Below, piece by piece: positions 18,034-25,632 of a DNA stretch of 64,000 nt. The notes under the pieces are model-generated. The model searched no databases. It was not told the DNA's origin and worked only from the letters and a program-made list of their open reading frames with translations. Positions within the stretch are counted from its first letter, which is position 1. Each line of letters opens with the position of its first letter. Origin of the DNA: an uncultured Phocaeicola sp. (GTDB lineage Bacteria; Bacteroidota; Bacteroidia; Bacteroidales; Bacteroidaceae); the NCBI GenBank assembly GCA_944321015.1, contig CALUJS010000001.1, positions 62,001 through 126,000 on the forward strand. Direction: 5' to 3'. The position numbers and the translations under genes are program-made.

Positions 18034-18450
18034 TTACACGTTCATGCCGACCACGCGCGAGCCGTCCTCTTTCTCCTCGATGCTCACCTTCACGGCATCC
18101 GTCGGGAGCAGTTCCTCCACCAGTTCCGGCCACTCGATGAAACACAGGGCGCCGCTGTAGAAATAATCTTCGTAGCCCATGTCGTAAACCTCTTCCAGCT
18201 TCTTGATGCGGTAGAAGTCGAAGTGGTAAATCAGTTCGCCGCTGTCTGAACGATATTCGTTGACAATGGCAAACGTGGGCGAGTTGATGACATCCGTCAC
18301 GCCCAGACATTCACACACGGCCTTGATGAAAGTGGTTTTCCCGGCGCCCATCTTGCCATAGAAAGCAAAAACGGTGTTGTCGCCCATGGCTGCCACAAAC
18401 TCGCGGGCAGCCTCGTTGATATTGTCCAATGATGTGATTTTGATTTCCAT
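18034..18450 (-). CDS. tsaE: tRNA t6A37 biosynthesis ATPase TsaE
   Basis: 138 residues, full length for the family. Walker A is [30 protein letters not shown] and FIEWPE are the standard TsaE motifs. It works with TsaB and TsaD to make threonylcarbamoyladenosine at position 37 of ANN-decoding tRNAs. It sits in a minus-strand run after aroA, an unnamed membrane protein and a metal ABC permease, 12 bases after the permease stop. Confidence 0.96.
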   Translation of the reverse strand: MEIKITSLDNINEAAREFVAAMGDNTVFAFYGKMGAGKTTFIKAVCECLGVTDVINSPTFAIVNEYRSDSGELIYHFDFYRIKKLEEVYDMGYEDYFYSGALCFIEWPELVEELLPTDAVKVSIEEKEDGSRVVGMNV

Positions 18451-18462
18451 AATAATCGTATG

Positions 18463-19275
18463 TTATCGGTTTGTCAATCGTGAGAATTGTTTCCCCACCT
18501 TGCACACGGCATAGATGAGGATGGAAAAGAATATGATGGAAGCCCCCGAGGGGACATTGTAGCGATAGGAGAGCAGCAGGCCGCCCAGGCAGCTTATCCA
18601 GGCAATGACGACCGACAGCCCGATGATGTGGCGGAAACTGTTGGTGAACAGGTTGGCCGTCATCTGCGGGATGGTGAGCAGCGAGATGGCCAGCACGATG
18701 CCCACCATGCGAAGGCAGGCCACGATGGTGAGCGCGATGAGCATCATCAGGCCGTATTCGATGACCGTCACGGGCAGGCCCTGGGAGCGGGCAAACTCGC
18801 GGTCGAACGCCGTGTAGACGATGGGCCGCAGGAACAGGGTGAAGACGAGGCCGAGCACGACCGAAAGCGCGGCCAGCACCAGGATGTCGGCCCGTGTGAT
18901 GGTAAGTATGTTGCCAAACAGGTACGAGGAGAGGTCGGGAGCGAAACCGGGGGCCAGAAAGCTGAAGATGATGCCTATGGCCATGCCGAAGGTCCAGAAC
19001 ACGGCGATGGCCGAGTCCTCGCGCATGTCGCGCCGTTTGCTAAGCCACTCCACGCCGAAGGCCGAGAGCACAGAGAAGATGGCTGCGCCCAGGATGGGCG
19101 AGATGCCGGCGTAGACGCCCAGGCCTATGCCGCCAAACGAGGCGTGTGTGATGCCGCCGCTGATGAATACCAGCCGGCGTGTCACGATGTACGTGCCGAT
19201 GATGCCGCAGGCAATGCCGGCAAAGAGGCTGCCCAGCAGGGCGTTCTGAAAGAAAGCGTATTGCAGGATGTCCAT
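18463..19275 (-). CDS. Metal ABC transporter permease (ZnuB/MntB family)
   Basis: 270 residues with seven or eight hydrophobic segments. FISGGITHASFGGIGLGVYAG and VGIVLAISLLTIPQMTANL are hallmarks of the ABC-3 permease family that imports zinc, manganese or iron. The frame extends to a TTG at 19284, but the ATG at 19275 gives MDILQYAFFQNALLG, the usual family start, five bases after the preceding stop. No ATPase or metal-binding protein gene is adjacent; those partners must be encoded elsewhere. The metal cannot be told from sequence. Confidence 0.92.
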   Translation of the reverse strand: MDILQYAFFQNALLGSLFAGIACGIIGTYIVTRRLVFISGGITHASFGGIGLGVYAGISPILGAAIFSVLSAFGVEWLSKRRDMREDSAIAVFWTFGMAIGIIFSFLAPGFAPDLSSYLFGNILTITRADILVLAALSVVLGLVFTLFLRPIVYTAFDREFARSQGLPVTVIEYGLMMLIALTIVACLRMVGIVLAISLLTIPQMTANLFTNSFRHIIGLSVVIAWISCLGGLLLSYRYNVPSGASIIFFSILIYAVCKVGKQFSRLTNR

Positions 19276-19280
19276 GGTGT

Positions 19281-19721
19281 TCAACTGTTTTTTTGTTGTT
19301 GTGCGTCTGTCGTGCGCAGCTCTTCCACGATGAGGATGACTTCGGGCTTGAGCGCGTCGGGCAGCGCGATGCCGCGCAGTTCCAGACTGCGCACCCAGCC
19401 CGGCACGTCGTCTTCGCGCATGGTGTAGAGCACCTCGCGGAAGGCCTCGGTCTGTTCGTCGGTATAGGCGTTCGAGGAAGTACCCCGATAGGCGTCCAGC
19501 TCCTCGTCATCGTAATATTCCGCTTTCGGCTGTACGCCGGCCAGCAGGCTGCGACGTTCACATACGGCGTGCCGGCCGCAGCAGGAGCCGTCGGCGGGTC
19601 GGGGAGGCGATTGCGGCTCCTCCGCCTGTGTCGGCTTGCGTCCCTGCCACATGTGTCCGGCATAGACCACGATGCCCAAGGCCGCGAGCAGACCAATCAG
19701 CAGCAGACAGAGTTCCATCAT
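19281..19721 (-). CDS. Membrane-anchored protein with a CCG-H-x-x-C motif, function unknown
   Basis: 146 residues. One N-terminal helix (MMELCLLLIGLLAALGIVVYAG) is followed by a proline-rich linker, then SCCGRHAVCERRSLL, an acidic EYYDDEELDAY and a C-terminal helical domain (FREVLYTMREDDVPGWVRSLELRGIALPD). The three cysteines and histidine could bind a metal, which would fit the neighbouring metal permease, but this is inference. I recall the family only as unnamed in Bacteroidales. Its start overlaps the aroA stop as ATGA, and its stop overlaps a TTG of the permease frame, so translation is likely coupled. Confidence 0.8.
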   Translation of the reverse strand: MMELCLLLIGLLAALGIVVYAGHMWQGRKPTQAEEPQSPPRPADGSCCGRHAVCERRSLLAGVQPKAEYYDDEELDAYRGTSSNAYTDEQTEAFREVLYTMREDDVPGWVRSLELRGIALPDALKPEVILIVEELRTTDAQQQKNS

Positions 19722-20956
19722 AGCGGCGTGCAGATGAATCCGGCCTGCGACAAGTCGTCCCAATAGCGCGGATAGGATTTGGAAATGACGTGCGGGTCGC
19801 GCAAGACGAGCGGTTGCACGCGGAAGGCCGCCGGGGCAAAGGCCAGCGCCATGCGGTGGTCGTCGTAGGTATCAATCGCGGGGGCGGTGTCGGGCCGGAC
19901 GCATTCGCCGTCCCATGACAGCACGGCGTCGTTTTCCTCGCGCAAGATGTAGCCCAGCTTGCGCATCTCGTTGCGCAAGGCGGCCATGCGGTCGGTCTCT
20001 TTTATCTTCAGGCTTTGCAGGCCCTCGAAACGGAAGGGAATGCCGAGCAGGGCGCAGGTCACCACGAAGGTCTGTGCCAGGTCCGGCTGGTTGGTAAAGT
20101 CGCAGTCCATGCGCCCGATGGTGCGCTCGCATTTCCGCAACACGGCACATCCGTCGGCAAAGGTGGTCGTCACGCCCAGCAGCTCGAACAGGCGGGCCAC
20201 GGCGCTGTCGCCCTGCGGACTGTCGGTCTGCAGGCCGGGCAGGCTGATGACCGCGTCGTCACACAAGGCCGCTATCTCATACCAGTAAGAGGCTGCGCTC
20301 CAGTCGCTTTCCACGTTGAACGCCACCGGACGGTAGGGCTGCGGACTGACACGTAGCGTGGGCGTATTCCCGCTTTCCTCCCAAGCCGCGTCGGCGCCGA
20401 AAGCCTTCATGAGACTGAGCGTCAGGTCGATGTAGGGGCGGGAGATGAGCCGTCCGCTCAGGTGCAGGGTCAGTCCGCCGGACAGCATGGGGCCGATCAT
20501 GAGCAGGGCCGAGATGTATTGCGAGCTGACGTCGCCCGGCAGGGTCACTTTGTTGCCGGTCAGCTCTTTTCCTCTGATGAGCAGTGGGGGGAAGCCTTCG
20601 TTGCCGGCATAAGCGATGTCGGCTCCCAGCGTGCGCAGTGCGTCCACTAGGGGGCGGATGGGGCGTTGCTGCATCCGGGCCGAGCCGGTGAGCAGGCGGG
20701 TTTGTCCGGGGCGGGTGGCAAAGTAGGCGGTCAGGAAACGCATGGCTGTTCCCGCCGCGCCGATGTCGACGGTGTTGTCGGCCGATTGCAGGGCCTGCAC
20801 CATGGCTTGCGTGTCGTCGCAGTCGGACAGGTTGCCGACCGGCATGGCGCTGCGCGACAGGGCGTGAATGATGAGCGCGCGGTTGCAGATGCTCTTCGAC
20901 GACGGCAGCCCGATGGTGGCGCGTATTTGCGTCGGAGCTGTTATTTGTATTTGCAT
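19718..20956 (-). CDS. aroA: 3-phosphoshikimate 1-carboxyvinyltransferase (EPSP synthase)
   Basis: 412 residues, the sixth step of the shikimate pathway, joining phosphoenolpyruvate to shikimate-3-phosphate. It shows GLPSSKSICNRALI near the N-terminus, the GAAGTAMRFL motif, RPIRPLVDALRTLGAD and the C-terminal DDHRMALAFA plus ISKSYPRYWDDL. The frame stays open to 21160 through the upstream repeat array, but MQIQITAPTQIRA at 20956 is the proper start. It heads a minus-strand operon with the genes at 19281, 18463, 18034 and 17817. Confidence 0.96.
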   Translation of the reverse strand: MQIQITAPTQIRATIGLPSSKSICNRALIIHALSRSAMPVGNLSDCDDTQAMVQALQSADNTVDIGAAGTAMRFLTAYFATRPGQTRLLTGSARMQQRPIRPLVDALRTLGADIAYAGNEGFPPLLIRGKELTGNKVTLPGDVSSQYISALLMIGPMLSGGLTLHLSGRLISRPYIDLTLSLMKAFGADAAWEESGNTPTLRVSPQPYRPVAFNVESDWSAASYWYEIAALCDDAVISLPGLQTDSPQGDSAVARLFELLGVTTTFADGCAVLRKCERTIGRMDCDFTNQPDLAQTFVVTCALLGIPFRFEGLQSLKIKETDRMAALRNEMRKLGYILREENDAVLSWDGECVRPDTAPAIDTYDDHRMALAFAPAAFRVQPLVLRDPHVISKSYPRYWDDLSQAGFICTPL

Positions 20957-21057
20957 GATTGACATTCGGTCTATGTGATAATCAATGCTGCAAAAATAGG
21001 AATAAAAAGCGTAGGAAATGACATGTGGGCGCAGATTAGTTTGTCGGCCCCGGGTCG

Positions 21058-21166
21058 ATATTTCATGGAGTTGAGCCGGAATATGGAGGCGTCGGAGCCG
21101 GCATATGGACGCTCGCGGGCCGGGATATGGTCGCTCGTAAGCGTCCATATGGACGGACACGGGCGG
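21058..21166. repeat. 22-bp-period dyad array, locus 2
   Basis: ATATGG stands at 21081, 21103, 21125 and 21147, a strict 22-base period, with a decayed ATATTT at 21058. Linkers include TCGCTCGTAAGCGTCC and ACGCTCGCGGGCCGGG. It lies between the end of the alpha/beta hydrolase and the start of aroA, which it would precede on the minus strand. The rest of the 20957-21277 gap holds nothing I recognise. Confidence 0.9.
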
Positions 21167-21277
21167 TTGCGGAGGAGAGAAATTCCCCGTCCCGGCGGGA
21201 GTAAAAAGAGCAGCCGCACGGCCCGGATTGTGGCGATGCGGCTGCGCATGGAGAATGTTGATGTGTTGTGACGGTGA

Positions 21278-22357
21278 TTATTTCAGGTAAGCGCGATAGA
21301 AGGCTTCGATGCGGTCGAACGGGATTCTTCTCTCGCGATTGTCATACAGGTCGGTGTGGTTGGCGCCGGGAACGATCAGCAGTTCCTTGTTGTCGCCTTT
21401 CAGCCGCTTGTACGTGTCCTCGCTGAAATAGCGCGAGTGGGCCTTCTCGCCGTGGACGAGCAGCACGGCGCTGCGAATCTCGTCGGCATAGGTCAGGATG
21501 GGCATGTTCAGGAATGAAAGCGTCGAAGTCTTGTTCCATCCTCCGTTGGAGTTGAGCGAACGTTTGTGGTAGCCTCGTTTCGTCTTGTAATAGGCGAAAT
21601 AATCTTTCAGGAATTGCGGCGCATCGTCGGGCACGCTGTCGGGCAGACCTCCGGCAAGGGCATACGAGCCGTTGCGGTAATCCTCGGTGCGTTGTGCGTT
21701 GAGCTGTCGGCGCAAGGCGTCGCGGGCGTCGGCATTGTCGGAAGCATCGAAATAGCCGTTGGCATTGACGCGGCTCATGTCATACATGGTAGCGGCCACC
21801 GTGGCCTTGATGCGGGTGTCGACGGCCGCCGCATTGACCGCCATGCCTCCCCAGCCGCAAATGCCGAGGATGCCGATGCGTTCGGGGTCGACGTCCTTGC
21901 GGGTGGAGAGATAGTCCACCGCCGCCGAGAAGTCTTCGGTGTTGATGTCGGGCGAGGCCACATAACGGGGCCGGCCTCCGCTCTCGCCCGTAAACGAGGG
22001 GTCGAAGGCGATGGTCAGGAAACCGCGTTCGGCCAACTCCTGAGCGTACAGGCCCGATGCCTGCTCCTTGACGGCTCCGAACGGTCCGCTCACCGCGATG
22101 GCGGGCAACGGGCCGGTGGCTCCTTTGGGTTTATACAGGTCGGCGGCCAGCGTGATGCCGTAGCGGTTGTGGAAAGTCACTTTGCTGTGTTCCACGTTTT
22201 CACTCGATGGGAACACCTTGTCCCATTCTTGTGTCAGGTTCAGTTTTTCTTCCATAAAGCGTTTGGGATTGATTGGTTCGTTTTGTGCGTGCAGCATGCC
22301 CGTCGCGGGGACGCAGGCAATGAGCAGGGCGCAGATTTTCTTCAGTGTCGTGTTCAT
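21278..22357 (-). CDS. Exported alpha/beta hydrolase with a Cys-type nucleophile elbow
   Basis: 359 residues. The signal peptide is NTTLKKICALLIACVPATGMLHAQ. The alpha/beta-hydrolase fold shows ADLYKPKG, PAIAVSGPFGAVKEQ, AFDPSFTGESGG and the nucleophile elbow GICGWGGMA, where cysteine replaces serine as in dienelactone-hydrolase-like enzymes. The likely acid lies in LLVHGEKAHSRY and the histidine in PGANHTDLYD. It fits the YcjY/DUF1100-type group acting on small esters or similar substrates; the substrate is unknown. The AraC-family gene upstream on the same strand is 88 bases away and separated by a terminator, but may control it. I chose MNTTLKK; a start nine codons upstream lacks support. 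Confidence 0.88.
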   Translation of the reverse strand: MNTTLKKICALLIACVPATGMLHAQNEPINPKRFMEEKLNLTQEWDKVFPSSENVEHSKVTFHNRYGITLAADLYKPKGATGPLPAIAVSGPFGAVKEQASGLYAQELAERGFLTIAFDPSFTGESGGRPRYVASPDINTEDFSAAVDYLSTRKDVDPERIGILGICGWGGMAVNAAAVDTRIKATVAATMYDMSRVNANGYFDASDNADARDALRRQLNAQRTEDYRNGSYALAGGLPDSVPDDAPQFLKDYFAYYKTKRGYHKRSLNSNGGWNKTSTLSFLNMPILTYADEIRSAVLLVHGEKAHSRYFSEDTYKRLKGDNKELLIVPGANHTDLYDNRERRIPFDRIEAFYRAYLK

Positions 22358-22387
22358 GATGATGGGTTTGGGGTTCGGCGGCAAAGG

Positions 22388-22423
22388 TAAAAGAAAAGCC
22401 CCACGGCGGGATTGCCGTGAGGC
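22388..22423 (-). terminator. Intrinsic terminator of the AraC gene
   Basis: On the minus strand GCCTCACGGC pairs with GCCGTGGGGC across a six-base loop (22398-22423), followed by TTTTCTTTT. Confidence 0.88.
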
Positions 22424-22445
22424 TCAAAGTGTTTTGCCCAGAAGC

Positions 22446-23324
22446 TCAATCGGGAATGACGGCCGTAGGCGGCATGCCATATTGTTTCTTGAAGGCCGAC
22501 GAGAAGTGGGAGACGTTTCTGAAGCCGACCCTTGCGCATACGTCCGCAATCCTTCCGCCGCTTTCCCGCATGATGGCGTAGGCGGCCTCCAGCCGTTTGC
22601 GGATGAGCCATTTCTCGGGCGTGAGGTCGCTCACCTTCTTGAAGTCGCGCTTGAAGGTGGCCAGGCTGCGCCCGGTGTAGTGCGCCATTTCTTCCATGGT
22701 GAATTCGTACATGTAATTCCGGTTCATGAAGTCCAGAATGTCGATTTTCCAAGGCTCGTTGAAGTCGAACAGCAGCCGGGCAAACCGCTCGTCGATGTGG
22801 AGCAAGGCCAGCAGTCCTTCTTCCAGTTTCAGGTGCATGAAGTCGTCTTGCGGCTTCACGTCGGGGTCGAAGTAGGGTGTCATGGAGGCAAACAGGCTGG
22901 TGATTTCCGCCGTGTGCGGCAGTTTGACGGCTTCCGCCTTCGGCTTGGGTGCGTCCGATGCCATGCCGTTCGGTTTCAGCTTGGCATGCATCTCGCGCAG
23001 GAACGGACGGGTGAAGCTCAGGAAGATGCCGCAGTAGCGTTCGCCATCGGCCGCGCGTTTGTAGAGGGTGATGTGGTGGTCGCGGGGGATAAACACGCAC
23101 TCTCCTTTGCGCACGTGTATCTGCTCTTTCCCGTTGTCCAGAAGCATTTCGCCGGAATACACGTAGTTCATGGCATATTCGCGCGAGCGGTGGGTGCAGG
23201 CGTCCGTGTCGTCATAGAAGAAGCTGAAGAACACATCGTTGTAGTTGAAGATGACGTGCAGCGGATTGGAAGCCGCCGCCGGGTTCGGGAGTTCTGTGGG
23301 TTTCATAATCGTTGCCGTTTTCAT
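22446..23324 (-). CDS. AraC-family transcriptional regulator
   Basis: 292 residues. The N-terminal cupin-like sensor (YAMNYVYSGEMLLDNGKEQIHVRKGECVFIPRDHHITLYKR) is followed by a C-terminal pair of helix-turn-helix motifs (MEEMAHYTGRSLATFKRDFKK and RIADVCARVGFRNVSHFSSAFKKQYGMPP). It binds DNA and probably responds to a small molecule. I took the ATG at 23324 (MKTATIMKPTEL), just after a TACATTTG -7 element; MKPTEL at 23306 is an alternative, and the longer upstream frame crosses the promoter. The likely targets are itself or the hydrolase gene downstream. Confidence 0.93.
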   Translation of the reverse strand: MKTATIMKPTELPNPAAASNPLHVIFNYNDVFFSFFYDDTDACTHRSREYAMNYVYSGEMLLDNGKEQIHVRKGECVFIPRDHHITLYKRAADGERYCGIFLSFTRPFLREMHAKLKPNGMASDAPKPKAEAVKLPHTAEITSLFASMTPYFDPDVKPQDDFMHLKLEEGLLALLHIDERFARLLFDFNEPWKIDILDFMNRNYMYEFTMEEMAHYTGRSLATFKRDFKKVSDLTPEKWLIRKRLEAAYAIMRESGGRIADVCARVGFRNVSHFSSAFKKQYGMPPTAVIPD

Positions 23325-23336
23325 GCTTAAGTAGCG

Positions 23337-23344
23337 CAAATGTA
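23337..23344 (-). promoter_or_regulatory. -7 element of the AraC gene
   Basis: TACATTTG on the minus strand fits TAnnTTTG and ends 13 bases before the chosen ATG. No convincing -33 TTTG was found. Confidence 0.55.
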
Positions 23345-23579
23345 GGCAAATTTGCGGAATACGGCATGGTGGTTGCCGTCTCTTTCCGTCTTTAGAACGT
23401 TGATTTTGCCATCTCTGGACCTTGAACCGCCGTCGCGACCTGATGCCGGCAAGTGGAATTGCAGGTGGTCTGTCGGTCTGCCTCGGGCCTTTATCGGAAG
23501 CATGAATATCAATTAGACGGGCGAAAGTGCGCGTCTTTCTCATTTTTTCCCTATATTCGCGCCAACTAACCGATGTATC

Positions 23580-25619
23580 ATGAGTACGAAACCATCAACC
23601 TATCGGGATTGGCTCTATAAGGGAGTCATCTATTTGGCGGCGGTAATCCTTATCGTGTCGTTCATGCCGAGCGACGGGAAGTTCAATTATCAGTACGACA
23701 AGGGCAAGCCTTGGCGCTACGGTCAGCTGGTGGCCAAATTTGATTTCCCGATATACAAGGACGAGGCTGTGGTGAAGCAGGAGGAGGACAGCGTGCTGAA
23801 GCGTTTTCAGCCCTACTATGTGTTAGACCCGATGGTGGGCGGACAGCAAATGTTGAGGCTGAATGCCGACGAGGGACATGCTTTCCGTCTGCCCAACAGC
23901 CAATATCTGAAACATGTCGAGCGGACGTTGGAGGAGATTTACCGTGGCGGCGTCATCAGCAATGCGGATGCGGCCCACTTGCAGGAGTGGCACGCCAAGG
24001 AGGTGCAGGTGGTGGAGCAGAACGTGGCAAGTCCGCACTCCGCTTCGTCATTGCTCACTGTCAAGGAGGCCTATGAGCGCTTGATTAACGCCGACACGTT
24101 GCGCTATAGCAAAGCCGTGCTCCAGCAGTGTAATCTGAATGAATACATCGTGCCCAATCTGACGTATGACAAAGCCAAGTCGGAGGCGGCACGCCAGGAG
24201 TTGCTGGGCAGCATATCGGCTGCCGAGGGCATGGTGTTGCGCGAGGAAAAGATAGTCGACCGTGGAGACATCGTGACCGATGAAATCTATAACAAGCTGT
24301 TGTCATACGAGAAGGAGTCCCTCAAGCGCAGTGACACGAGCAGCCAGCAGCGTCTCATCTGGTTGGGGCAGTTCCTGTTCGTGGGCATCTTCATGGGCTC
24401 CATGTTCATCTATCTGGAGCTTTTCCGGCGTGACTATTTCGAGCATAAGCGCAGTCTGTTGCTGCTCATCTCGCTGATGTCCATCTTCCCCATCATTACG
24501 TCGCTCATGGTGACTTACGAGTTCCTCAGCGTCTACATGCTGCCCATCGCCCTGTTGCCCATCAGCGTGCGGGTGTTTATGGATTCGCGCACGGCCTTCA
24601 TGGCCCACACGGTCACCATGCTGATATGCTCTGTCGTCCTGCGCTATCCGTATGACTTCGTCATCCTGCAAAGCATAGCCGGATTGGCGGCCATTCACAG
24701 CCTGCGTGAGTTGTCGCAGCGTTCGCAGCTGTTCCGCACGGCCTTCTTCATTACCTTATTCTATTGCCTCACTTATTTCTCCTATGAGCTGATTACGGAG
24801 AACAGTCTGGACAAGATGAATTGGCCCATGTACTTCAATTTCCTGATTAACGGAGTGCTGTTGCTGTTCACCTATCCTTTCTTGTTCGTGCTGGAGAAGA
24901 TGTTCGGCTTTACTTCCAATGTGACATTGGTCGAACTGTCCAACATCAACCATCCGCTCTTGCGTCAGCTTTCCGAGGTTGCTCCCGGCACCTTCCAGCA
25001 TACCATGCAGGTGGCCAATCTGGCAGCCGAAGCGGCCAACAAAATTGGCGCCAAGAGTCAGTTGGTGCGTACCGGAGCGTTGTATCACGACATAGGCAAG
25101 ATGGGCAATCCCGTGTTTTTCACCGAAAACCAGAACGGAGTGAATCCGCACAAGAACCTGCCCTACGAGCAGAGCGCGCAAATCATCATCAATCATGTGA
25201 CCTACGGATTGAAACTGGCCGAGAAATACAACCTGCCCAAGGTGATACGCGACTTCATCGCCACGCACCACGGGCACGGGAAGACGAAATATTTCTACAT
25301 TTCCTATAAAAACGAACACCCCGACGAACCGGTGGACGAAAGCATCTTTACCTATCCCGGGCCTAACCCCGCGACACGCGAGCAAGCCATCCTGATGATG
25401 GCCGACGCCGTGGAGGCTGCCTCGCACAGTCTGACGGAATATACCGAGGAGAGCATTAACGGACTGGTGGACAAGATAATCGACGGACAGGTGGCCGACG
25501 GCTTCTTCTTGGAGTGTCCCATCACGTTCAGAGACATCACGACCATCAAGGCATTGTTCAAGGAGAAGCTCAAGGCTGTGTATCACACCCGCATCAGCTA
25601 TCCGGAACTGAAGAAATAA
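23580..25619 (+). CDS. PgpH-type membrane HD-domain phosphodiesterase (likely c-di-AMP specific)
   Basis: 679 residues. An N-terminal membrane helix is followed by an extracytoplasmic 7TMR-HDED-type domain (to about residue 250), several membrane helices (about 265-450) and a C-terminal cytoplasmic HD domain: GTFQHTMQVANLAAEAANKIG, GALYHDIGKMGNP, ATHHGHGKT and MMADAVEAASHSL. This architecture is that of PgpH, which hydrolyses cyclic di-AMP in Firmicutes; the substrate in Bacteroidetes is inferred. priA starts 13 bases downstream, so the two are probably co-transcribed. Confidence 0.92.
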   Translation: MSTKPSTYRDWLYKGVIYLAAVILIVSFMPSDGKFNYQYDKGKPWRYGQLVAKFDFPIYKDEAVVKQEEDSVLKRFQPYYVLDPMVGGQQMLRLNADEGHAFRLPNSQYLKHVERTLEEIYRGGVISNADAAHLQEWHAKEVQVVEQNVASPHSASSLLTVKEAYERLINADTLRYSKAVLQQCNLNEYIVPNLTYDKAKSEAARQELLGSISAAEGMVLREEKIVDRGDIVTDEIYNKLLSYEKESLKRSDTSSQQRLIWLGQFLFVGIFMGSMFIYLELFRRDYFEHKRSLLLLISLMSIFPIITSLMVTYEFLSVYMLPIALLPISVRVFMDSRTAFMAHTVTMLICSVVLRYPYDFVILQSIAGLAAIHSLRELSQRSQLFRTAFFITLFYCLTYFSYELITENSLDKMNWPMYFNFLINGVLLLFTYPFLFVLEKMFGFTSNVTLVELSNINHPLLRQLSEVAPGTFQHTMQVANLAAEAANKIGAKSQLVRTGALYHDIGKMGNPVFFTENQNGVNPHKNLPYEQSAQIIINHVTYGLKLAEKYNLPKVIRDFIATHHGHGKTKYFYISYKNEHPDEPVDESIFTYPGPNPATREQAILMMADAVEAASHSLTEYTEESINGLVDKIIDGQVADGFFLECPITFRDITTIKALFKEKLKAVYHTRISYPELKK

Positions 25620-25632
25620 CGGAGACCCGGGA

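Noticed and set aside
20957-21160. Longer aroA start through the repeat array
   Set aside because: The extension encodes arginine- and proline-rich sequence from the repeats; the family starts at MQIQITAPTQIRA.
23345-23579. RNA gene or promoter region before the PgpH gene
   Set aside because: Only a weak TATATTCG near 23554 was seen, with no matching -33 element and no stable fold that I could support.
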